Origin: Patescibacteria group bacterium
GTDB taxonomy: Bacteria; Patescibacteriota; Minisyncoccia; Phycocordibacterales; UBA12088
DNA length: 12,877 nt
Direction: 5' to 3'
NCBI GenBank assembly: GCA_015491145.1
Contig: WFWM01000047.1
Span: forward strand, 1 to 12,877
Shown here: one piece after another, positions 1-5,605 of the stretch
Position numbering within the stretch: position 1 is the stretch's first letter
How the letters are laid out: the number at the start of each line of letters is the position of its first letter
Program-made: the position numbers and the translations under genes
Notes under the pieces: generated by a model
Told to the model about the DNA's origin: nothing
Databases searched by the model: none
The model's input: the letters and a program-made list of their open reading frames with translations, nothing else

Positions 1-823
1 GGAAGATGTATTGACCATGCTGCTGTTTCTGAAGCGTGTGCGCTTTGCTGTAGAGGGAGAGGATGGAGAGTACGAAGTATCGCTCAATGTGAAGGGACCG
101 AAAGTGGTAACGGCAGCCGATATCAAGGCACCCACCCAAGTGCGAGTGCTCAATCCGGACCAGTACCTTTTTGAAATTACAGAGAAGCGGGATGTGCGCA
201 TTGATTGCATCGTTCAGCAGGGCATTGGGTATGTGCCACGCGATCGGATGCTGCCAAAGAAGGCGGAAGTTGGGCTCATCGTGCTCGACGCCACCTTCTC
301 TCCGATTCGGCGGGTCAACTACGAAGTCGAGCAGATGCGGGTAGGGGATCGAACGGATTTCAATCGACTCCGCATCACAATTGAAACAGATGGAACCTTT
401 ACGGCTCGCGAAGCGCTCGATCGTGCGATTCGCATTATGATCGACCAGTTGCGGGCAATGACGGGAGAACTCTCCGCTCCAGCAGAAGAGGCGGTAGAGG
501 GGGTAGCAGCACTTTCCCCGGAGGAGCGAGAAATCGCGAAGCAAATTGCCTCCCAAGCTACTACCTCCCGAGCGTTTTCTGACGAAGGGCAAGCCGCAGC
601 AGAGGTTGTTTCTCCCGATGTTTTGAAAACCCGCATTGAGACACTCAACCTCAATACCCGCATCATCAACGCCCTCTCAGAGGCGGGAATTCGGACCGTC
701 GGTGGGTTGGTGCGAAAGCGTCGAAGTGATTTGCTCGCCCTTGGGGGCATTGGGGAGAAAGCGGTGCAGGAAATAGAAAACGTCCTCCACTCGCTCGGCG
801 TCTCCTTGAAATCTGAGGAGTAA
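1..823 (+). CDS. rpoA: DNA-directed RNA polymerase subunit alpha (5' partial)
   Basis: Alpha subunit of RNA polymerase, the scaffold on which beta and beta' assemble. The reading frame is open from base 2 with no convincing start, and the first visible residues (EDVLTMLLFLK) match the internal alpha-NTD stretch around residue 70 of E. coli RpoA, so roughly the first quarter lies outside the window. Visible landmarks are VTAADI, the RGYVP-like GIGYVPRDRM, the DATFSPIRRVNYEVE segment, and RTDFNRLRITIETDGT followed by the dimerisation helix. After an acidic linker comes a normal alpha-CTD (about the last 65 residues) with helix-hairpin-helix features (LNLNTRIINAL, GIRTVGGLV, LALGGIGEKAVQEI). The CTD is intact, so UP-element or activator contacts remain possible. 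It ends with TAA, 20 bases before rplQ, as in the classical alpha operon. Confidence 0.97.
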   Translation, partial: EDVLTMLLFLKRVRFAVEGEDGEYEVSLNVKGPKVVTAADIKAPTQVRVLNPDQYLFEITEKRDVRIDCIVQQGIGYVPRDRMLPKKAEVGLIVLDATFSPIRRVNYEVEQMRVGDRTDFNRLRITIETDGTFTAREALDRAIRIMIDQLRAMTGELSAPAEEAVEGVAALSPEEREIAKQIASQATTSRAFSDEGQAAAEVVSPDVLKTRIETLNLNTRIINALSEAGIRTVGGLVRKRRSDLLALGGIGEKAVQEIENVLHSLGVSLKSEE

Positions 824-843
824 ATCGGTAGGGTAGGAACCGT

Positions 844-1197
844 ATGCGCCACCACGATCGACATCCTGTCCTTGGGAGGAGGCTCGATGAGCGTCGGGCG
901 CTTCTACGGTCGCTCGCACGGGCACTCATCCTTAACGGTTCCATTACCACCACACTCGCGCGTGCAAAGGCGGTCCGCCCGTTCGTAGAACGGCTTGTCA
1001 CCATTGCAAGGGAGAACACGGTTGCTGCACGAAGGGTGGTTGCCGCGCGTCTCACCAATGATGAAGAGGCGGTCAAGGCGTTGGTGGCACTGGCGACGCA
1101 ACGCTTTTCTGATCGCCCCGGTGGCTACACGCGTATCGTCAAATTGGGAAAGGACCACAACGGGGTTCCACGGGCAATCATTATGTTTGTTGAGTAG
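844..1197 (+). CDS. rplQ: 50S ribosomal protein L17 (bL17)
   Basis: Large-subunit ribosomal protein L17, 117 residues, close to the usual bacterial core length. The N-terminus MRHHDRHPVLGRRLDERRALLRSLARAL matches the family pattern MRHrxxgrxLxRxxxhRxAllrnLa, and the C-terminal SDRPGGYTRIVKLG segment is the family signature. The ATG at 844 is preceded by AGGA at 835-838 with five bases between, a reasonable ribosome binding site, and it begins exactly at the conserved MRH. It sits directly after rpoA, the standard order, and its TAG stop is only three bases before rplM, so co-transcription is very likely. Confidence 0.97.
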   Translation: MRHHDRHPVLGRRLDERRALLRSLARALILNGSITTTLARAKAVRPFVERLVTIARENTVAARRVVAARLTNDEEAVKALVALATQRFSDRPGGYTRIVKLGKDHNGVPRAIIMFVE

Positions 1198-1200
1198 GCT

Positions 1201-1587
1201 ATGGCTTCGAAGCAACAACGAGGGGCTCTGCAAGCCAAGGAGGAAATCGTTATCAACGCGGCACAGCGGCCGCTGGGGAGGGTTGCGAGCGAGGTAGCGA
1301 TTCTCCTTCAGGGAAAGCGGAGTCCCTTCTACGCTCGCCACCATCTTGCAGCGGCACCGCGCGTGCGGGTGACAGGCCTCCGCTTGCTGCGCTTTGAGGC
1401 ACGTCGCCTCAAGGAAAGAGTGTACTACCGACACAGCGGGTATCTGGGAGGGCTCAAGGCTCGGACGCTCCAGCAGCGCGTTGATCGGGAAGGGGTGAAG
1501 GAGGTGTTCCGAAGCGTGGTGCGAGGGATGCTTCCTCGCAATCGCCTTCGCAAGCAAATGCTTGCAAACCTCATTTTGGAAGAGTAA
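1201..1587 (+). CDS. rplM: 50S ribosomal protein L13 (uL13), C-terminally short
   Basis: Large-subunit ribosomal protein L13, 128 residues against about 142 in E. coli. An N-terminal extension of about 17 residues precedes the conserved start (VINAAQRPLGRVASEVAILLQGK). The VYYRHSGYLGGLK motif, which corresponds to VYYHHTGHIGGIK, and VRGMLPRNRLRKQML, corresponding to VKGMLPKGPLGRAMF, make the assignment firm. Two departures are visible. The usual GDYVVVINA-like segment is replaced by a divergent stretch (AAAPRVRVTGLRLLRF). The protein also stops at LILEE, just where other L13 proteins continue with a conserved tail of about 17 residues rich in His and Pro. The start codon is three bases after the rplQ stop; only a weak AGG (1196-1198) precedes it, so translational coupling to rplQ is plausible. 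Confidence 0.94.
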   Translation: MASKQQRGALQAKEEIVINAAQRPLGRVASEVAILLQGKRSPFYARHHLAAAPRVRVTGLRLLRFEARRLKERVYYRHSGYLGGLKARTLQQRVDREGVKEVFRSVVRGMLPRNRLRKQMLANLILEE

Positions 1588-1595
1588 GGGAAATA

Positions 1596-2021
1596 ATGGC
1601 TTGTATGGCATCACAGCAGAAAGCATCTCGTTACATTGAAGCTGTTGGTCGAAGGAAGACGGCGGTGGCACGAGTGCGTTTGTTCGCAAGCAGCCGTTCC
1701 TCCTTCGTGGTGAATGGGATGCTATTGGAAGAGTACTTTCCCGTGGAGCTCTGGCAGCATGTGGTGCAGGCGCCATTTGCGGTAGTGCGGGAGCAGCACA
1801 ATCAACCATACCGAGTGAGTGTGGTGGTCCGGGGTTCGGGTAAGAGTGCGCAGGCACAAGCAATCCGCCATGGTATTGCGCGCGCCTTAGAGAAAGCGGA
1901 AGCATCGCTTCGGCCGCTTCTGAAGAAAGCGGGTCTGCTCAAACGAGACCCTCGAGCGAAGGAAAGGCGCAAGTTTGGACTCAAGAAGGCCCGTAAGGCC
2001 CCCCAGTGGTCGAAGCGGTAG
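1596..2021 (+). CDS. rpsI: 30S ribosomal protein S9 (uS9)
   Basis: Small-subunit ribosomal protein S9, 141 residues, a normal length. The first family motif is YIEAVGRRKTAVARVRL at residues 13-29, followed by the GSGKSAQAQAIRHGIARAL helix. The tail KERRKFGLKKARKAPQWSKR ends in the universal SKR that reaches the decoding site. The ATG at 1596 is chosen because AAGGGA (1586-1591) lies four bases upstream; the in-frame ATG at 1605 is also possible but less well spaced. It follows rplM by eight bases, the usual rplM-rpsI pair, here attached to the rpoA-rplQ operon. No rho-independent terminator is visible after the TAG stop. Confidence 0.97.
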   Translation: MACMASQQKASRYIEAVGRRKTAVARVRLFASSRSSFVVNGMLLEEYFPVELWQHVVQAPFAVVREQHNQPYRVSVVVRGSGKSAQAQAIRHGIARALEKAEASLRPLLKKAGLLKRDPRAKERRKFGLKKARKAPQWSKR

Positions 2022-2067
2022 TTACTTGTTTCCTAGGAGTGTTTGCAGCAGGGACGCAGGAATGTGC

Positions 2068-2073
2068 TACACT
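2068..2073 (+). promoter_or_regulatory. Predicted extended -10 promoter element, TGCTACACT
   Basis: TACACT preceded by TG and one base (TG at 2065-2067 region, TGCTACACT ending at 2073) forms an extended -10 box in the 58-base gap after rpsI. The first plausible start codon of the next gene (ATG 2080) begins six bases after the hexamer, so the expected transcription start falls on or next to the ATG, giving a leaderless mRNA. The -35 region is poor (TTGCAG at 2043-2048, spacing 19). The same TGCTA core occurs in two other predicted promoters of this window. This is a prediction from sequence only. Confidence 0.5.
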
Positions 2074-2079
2074 CCAGGC

Positions 2080-2541
2080 ATGGAGTGGGAGGGGTGGTTT
2101 TTTACTTCCGAACTCGTGTGGGTTATCGGAGGAGCAGCCGCCGCCCTTCTTCTATGGATGCTGCGAAAGGGGGCGCTTTTGTGTGCTCTCGCGGTAAGTT
2201 GGTATATCGTGCTCTCTATCCTTCCGGACCTCTATGTACTCGTTGGAAATTCTCGGATGCTGCAACTCGTGGGAGTATGGGTGGTGTGGGGAGGCATCAG
2301 TTGGGGGTTACACCATGTATTCCAAAATGTGTGTCGGAGTTCCTCACTCCTGCCAATGATGGGAGCTGGCATATGTTTTGGAATAATGCTCGCGTATTGG
2401 GCCGCGAAGGGGATACTCGTTTTGCCTCCCTCACTCTTTCATTCCCCGAAGTTTCTCTTTCTTCCCACCAGCGAAGGTTGGTCCATCTTGTGGGCGCTCG
2501 GCGGAGTGGGAAGTGTACTGTTGCTGCGATTTGTCCGCTAG
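2080..2541 (+). CDS. Unrecognised small integral membrane protein
   Basis: I do not recognise this 153-residue protein. It is almost entirely hydrophobic, with probable membrane helices near residues 10-27, 31-54, 60-80, 92-115 and 134-152, and short polar loops. It is rich in Trp (MEWEGWFF at the start; VWVVWGGISW around residues 66-75) and has an HH pair at about 77-78, but no motif of a known enzyme family was found; signal peptidase II and CvpA were considered and not supported. The ATG at 2080 is preferred over the in-frame ATG at 2062, because a predicted extended -10 box lies at 2068-2073 and the upstream residues are low-hydrophobicity sequence shared with the rpsI 3' end. Its stop is 15 bases before the acyl-ACP-reductase-like gene, so it is probably first in that operon. 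Function unknown; a membrane partner of the downstream reductase or kinase is a guess from position. Confidence 0.72.
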   Translation: MEWEGWFFTSELVWVIGGAAAALLLWMLRKGALLCALAVSWYIVLSILPDLYVLVGNSRMLQLVGVWVVWGGISWGLHHVFQNVCRSSSLLPMMGAGICFGIMLAYWAAKGILVLPPSLFHSPKFLFLPTSEGWSILWALGGVGSVLLLRFVR

Positions 2542-2556
2542 TGGGCGCTTGACCGT

Positions 2557-3738
2557 ATGGCCTCTTCTCCCAATTCACGTTTTTGTTTCCTCGTACACCC
2601 TCGTACCCTTGATGACGTGTTTGCGTTTTTCAAAATTCCCAAAGCCTTCACTCGGCCATTTCTACGATCTGACTTTCTCGACAGAATCTTGTCTCGTCTT
2701 CCCCTCCAACGGGTAGGAGTCGTCCTAGAGCGACGCAGCAACAAAGGGAGGGGTCGCAGCATTGTTATAGGTACCATCGATGCGCTCCCATTCACGGTTC
2801 GTTACCTCACTTCACTCCGATATCGTTCACAGGCACTTTCGCGAATCCAGAGGACTATTGATCAGCTAGCTTCACAAGGAGTTGGGGTGGTAGGGCTGGG
2901 CGCACTCCTCACCTCAGTAACGCAGTTGGGAAAAACAATCCATCCCCCTAAAAGATGTCGTATCGCAACGGGTCGTCTTCTCACGACTTACAATATGGTC
3001 CGGCTACTTGAAAATTCGTTCGAAAAGCTCGTGGGGGAAGCGCCAACGCCATTTCCGCTTGCAATTATTGGAGCAGGAGGCTCCATTGGTTCAGGAAGCG
3101 CTATCTTTCTTGCTGCGCGAGGGTGGCGAAAATTTTTCCTTGTCGACCTTCCAGAAAAACGCAGCGTTCTAGAGGAGGTGGCAACAATCATGCACGAGCA
3201 TAATCCTGAGGTAGATGTCACCATAGTCCACGACACAGCAGCCGCCGTACAACAGAGCGTGGGTATACTTACCGCCACCTCCCGACCGGATGCGGTTATA
3301 CGGGAAGAGGATGTGCTTCCGGGGACGCTTATCATTGACGATGCGCAACCCTCTGATGTCGATCCTTCTCTCTGTTGGCGGGAGGATGTCGCAGTGCTTG
3401 CCGGAGGAGCGATGTATGCCCCTCACATTGTGGTGGAGGGGGCCACGACGCTCTTTGGACTCGCCTCCCACCACATTTTCAGTTGCATGGCAGAAACCTA
3501 CCTTTTCACAAAATTTCCTGGTACCGCCCGACGATTTCAACCTGCACGGTTACCGCGCTGGGTGACCCCCGACCTCATCGCATCGGTCGGCGCTCTTGCG
3601 GAGAAGGTAAACATTCTTCCCGGGATTCCCCACAATCCCTCCCGCATCTACACTGACGAAGACTGGCAAAACATGCGCCGAGCATTGCTCAGTCGGCAGA
3701 ATAGATTCCAAGGAATGTCGGTATGTGGTGGGAAGTAA
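2557..3738 (+). CDS. Long-chain acyl-ACP reductase (AAR)-like protein with Rossmann domain
   Basis: 393 residues, resembling cyanobacterial acyl-ACP reductase (AAR, about 340 residues), which reduces fatty acyl thioesters to fatty aldehydes. By eye, similarity runs along most of the protein in the same order. GVGVVGLGALLTSVT (110-122) corresponds to AAR GIDISALGGFTSI, and ATGRLLTTY (137-145) to TTGNTHTAY. The Rossmann loop GAGGSIGS (172-179) corresponds to GATGDIGS, IDDAQPSDV (260-268) to IDGGYPKNL, and VLAGGA (280-285) to VLNGGV. IFSCMAETYLF corresponds to MFACFAEAMLLEF, whose Cys (Cys294 in Synechococcus elongatus) is the acyl-accepting residue; here it is Cys310. Asp197 follows the second Rossmann strand where AAR has an Arg/Asn pair, which hints at NAD(H) preference (inference). 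The N-terminus and the last 30 residues are longer than in AAR. No aldehyde-deformylating oxygenase gene is in the window. It lies between two membrane protein genes; the start is the first ATG after the upstream stop, with no clear ribosome site. A different Cys-dependent thioester or semialdehyde reductase is possible. Confidence 0.78.
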   Translation: MASSPNSRFCFLVHPRTLDDVFAFFKIPKAFTRPFLRSDFLDRILSRLPLQRVGVVLERRSNKGRGRSIVIGTIDALPFTVRYLTSLRYRSQALSRIQRTIDQLASQGVGVVGLGALLTSVTQLGKTIHPPKRCRIATGRLLTTYNMVRLLENSFEKLVGEAPTPFPLAIIGAGGSIGSGSAIFLAARGWRKFFLVDLPEKRSVLEEVATIMHEHNPEVDVTIVHDTAAAVQQSVGILTATSRPDAVIREEDVLPGTLIIDDAQPSDVDPSLCWREDVAVLAGGAMYAPHIVVEGATTLFGLASHHIFSCMAETYLFTKFPGTARRFQPARLPRWVTPDLIASVGALAEKVNILPGIPHNPSRIYTDEDWQNMRRALLSRQNRFQGMSVCGGK

Positions 3739-5504
3739 CCCCTACGCTCCTCGTATTCTCCAACGCGGCTCTTGTTGCTGTCGGCACCCTGAATGCGACC
3801 CTTGCCCTCCTCATTCTCTTTTCTTCGGCGACTCAACGGAGCCGTTTAGAGAAGGTGAGAGTGCAGAAATTTTGGTTCGCACTCCTGTCGCTTTCAGTAG
3901 GAGTCTGGACCTTTTCAATGGTGAATTTTAGGAGTAGCACCTCCAACGAAGAGGCGTATTGGTTTGCCATTCTCCTCCACATTGTCCCACTCGCGATTCC
4001 ATTGAGCTTCCTCAAACTCATCGAGCATAGCTTTGCTATTACGCAAACGTGGCTGTGGGCTTTTCCGCATCAGGCGCAATGGTATCACCGCATCCGAATC
4101 GGTTTCTTTCTCTTGTTCTTTGCCACGGTAGCGCTCACCATTTTCTCTCATCTCGTCATTCAGAGCGTGCAATTGGTACCAAATTCTGAACCATACATTT
4201 CTTTCGGTCCGCTCTTTTTCCTCTACGCTTTGTACATTGTAGGCGCCTTCTCGTTTACTCTCTTTCTCCTTTTACTGCACTACATCCACTTGCGTCACAA
4301 GAAGCAACTCCGACGCGGGGAGCGAAATCTGGTACGGTGGCTCCTGTATGGTTCAACGGTCGCGGTCAGCATTCCTCTCATCACCAACCTTCTCCTCCCA
4401 TGGCTGGGCATTTACGATTTCAATTGGGTAGGCAATTTGGCAACCCTTGTTTGGATTTCTGCCCTCTACTATGCATTCAACCGGTTCCAATTCCTCAATC
4501 TTAAAATTTTTTCAATTGAGGTGCTCGTCTTCGTTATCTGGATTATCCTTGCGGTGAGGGCCTACTTGGCAGCACAAGAGGGTTCTCCATGGATAGATTT
4601 CGTTGTGCTCCTTCTTGCACTCTTTATTGGAATACTTCTCATGCAGAGCATGCATCAGCACCTCACGCTCAAGGAGCGTTATAGGGCACTGGCACTCCGA
4701 TTACAGGAAGCAAATCAGCGACTTCAAGAACTCGATAGGCAAAAAACCGAATTCCTCTCCATTGCTTCCCACCAGTTGCGGGGTCCTGTAGCGGTAGTTC
4801 GAGGCTACGCTTCTCTCCTGAAGGAAGGAGCCTATGGAGCACTCCCTGCGGCGATTGGGGAGATTGTCGATCGCATTGAACAGGCCGCAACTGCAATGGC
4901 GCAGATGGTAGAAGATTTTTTGAATGTGACGAGGATAGAGCAGGGGAGAATGCACTATGAGATGCGCCACTTTGATCTCGCCGATCTCGTTCAAGAAATT
5001 TGCCGTTCCTACCGGCAACAGGCGCAGGAGAAAGGATTGTCATTTTCCTGCTCTATCAAGCCTGCCGCTGAGGGATACTCATACTACGGCGATGCAGTCA
5101 AACTCCAGCAGGTAATCAGTAACCTTGTTGAAAATGCCATCAAGTATACGACGGAGGGGAGCGTCGCGGTGACGCTCCGCAGGGAAGTGAAGCCGCAACC
5201 TGCCTACTGCATTGAGGTGCAGGATACCGGCATCGGCATTCCGCCGGAGGAGCTCCCTTCGCTTTTCAGTAAATTCCATCGCGCCTCTAATGCGCAGGAG
5301 ACAAATGTGGCTGGCACAGGGCTTGGTCTCTATGTGGCAAAGAAGCTCGTAGAAGCGCATGGGGGGACGATCCGTGCCTATTCTGAGGGGAGAGGGAAGG
5401 GGAGTCGGTTTTGCGTCCTGCTCCCTGTGAATACTTCGCAAACTGCATCGCGCAATGGTCAAAACAATGGCCAAAAAGAAGTGGAAAGGACGACGTATTT
5501 GTGA
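3723..5504 (+). CDS. Membrane-bound sensor histidine kinase with multi-span N-terminal domain
   Basis: 593-residue two-component sensor kinase. The first ~305 residues hold about eight or nine hydrophobic spans (for example 8-34, 48-67, 80-100, 126-147, 159-185, 206-232, 290-307) resembling the 7TM histidine-kinase N-terminal module. No periplasmic sensor domain and no HAMP domain are seen. A short coiled coil (about 312-345) leads into HisKA, with the phosphoacceptor His350 in SIASHQLRGP. The HATPase_c boxes are complete: N box NLVENAIKYT (Asn471), G1 DTGIGIP (501-507), F box LFSKFHRA, and G2 GTGLGLYVAKK (531-541). A polar tail of about 24 residues (NGQNNGQ) follows. The start codon lies 16 bases inside the reductase gene with AAGGA at 3710-3714 as ribosome site, so expression is tied to that gene. 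No response regulator is encoded nearby. The last codons overlap the predicted tRNA-Glu promoter. The ligand is unknown; a lipid or hydrophobic cue would fit the operon but is inference. Confidence 0.93.
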   Translation: MWWEVTPTLLVFSNAALVAVGTLNATLALLILFSSATQRSRLEKVRVQKFWFALLSLSVGVWTFSMVNFRSSTSNEEAYWFAILLHIVPLAIPLSFLKLIEHSFAITQTWLWAFPHQAQWYHRIRIGFFLLFFATVALTIFSHLVIQSVQLVPNSEPYISFGPLFFLYALYIVGAFSFTLFLLLLHYIHLRHKKQLRRGERNLVRWLLYGSTVAVSIPLITNLLLPWLGIYDFNWVGNLATLVWISALYYAFNRFQFLNLKIFSIEVLVFVIWIILAVRAYLAAQEGSPWIDFVVLLLALFIGILLMQSMHQHLTLKERYRALALRLQEANQRLQELDRQKTEFLSIASHQLRGPVAVVRGYASLLKEGAYGALPAAIGEIVDRIEQAATAMAQMVEDFLNVTRIEQGRMHYEMRHFDLADLVQEICRSYRQQAQEKGLSFSCSIKPAAEGYSYYGDAVKLQQVISNLVENAIKYTTEGSVAVTLRREVKPQPAYCIEVQDTGIGIPPEELPSLFSKFHRASNAQETNVAGTGLGLYVAKKLVEAHGGTIRAYSEGRGKGSRFCVLLPVNTSQTASRNGQNNGQKEVERTTYL

Positions 5505-5510
5505 TATGCT
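5505..5510 (+). promoter_or_regulatory. Predicted -10 element of the tRNA-Glu gene
   Basis: TATGCT preceded by TGA (5502-5504) forms an extended -10 box ten bases upstream of the mature tRNA 5' end. The TGA bases are also the stop codon of the sensor kinase, so coding end and promoter overlap. An alternative reading in the same place is TGCTACGGA (5507-5515), but it would place initiation inside the tRNA. No convincing -35 box is seen. Cotranscription with the kinase followed by processing is the alternative. Confidence 0.4.
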
Positions 5511-5519
5511 ACGGAAAGT

Positions 5520-5592
5520 GGCCCCTTCGTCTAGCGGTCTAGGACGCCGCCCTCTCACGGCGGAAACACGGGTTCGAGTCCCGTAGGGGTCA
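5520..5592 (+). tRNA. tRNA-Glu, anticodon CTC
   Basis: Complete 73-base cloverleaf. The acceptor stem GGCCCCT pairs with AGGGGTC (one G-U), followed by discriminator A. The anticodon arm is CCGCC-CTCTCAC-GGCGG, which places CTC at positions 34-36, reading the GAG codon for glutamate. The T arm is ACGGG-TTCGAGT-CCCGT. The D arm contains AGCGGTCTAGGA with the invariant GG. The bases after the discriminator are CCG, so a full CCA is not encoded and must be added after transcription. It sits 15 bases after the sensor kinase and 13 bases before the next membrane protein gene. Anticodon CUC reads only GAG, so another tRNA-Glu(UUC) should exist elsewhere in the genome. Confidence 0.96.
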
Positions 5593-5605
5593 CCGGATCG
5601 TCGGT

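Noticed and set aside
904..1905. Long open frame on the minus strand (333 residues) opposite rplQ, rplM and rpsI
   Set aside because: It lies entirely against three unmistakable ribosomal protein genes, its translation shows no family motif, and it is rich in Cys, His and Pro as expected for an antisense shadow.
1988..2003. Possible terminator hairpin at the end of rpsI (GGCCCGTAAGGCC-like bases)
   Set aside because: It lies within the coding region, the stem is short and imperfect, and no T run follows.
1975..2079. Longer start for the small membrane protein, inside rpsI
   Set aside because: The upstream residues are the rpsI 3' end in another frame, and the predicted promoter lies downstream of that start.
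2080..2541. Signal peptidase II (lspA) or CvpA assignment for the small membrane protein
   Set aside because: The LspA catalytic Asp motifs are absent, and the Gly-rich helix pattern of CvpA is not seen.
5440..5504. UGA recoding (Gracilibacteria/SR1-type code)
   Set aside because: TGA ends the sensor kinase, the exchanger and truB exactly where family length or the next gene predicts a stop.
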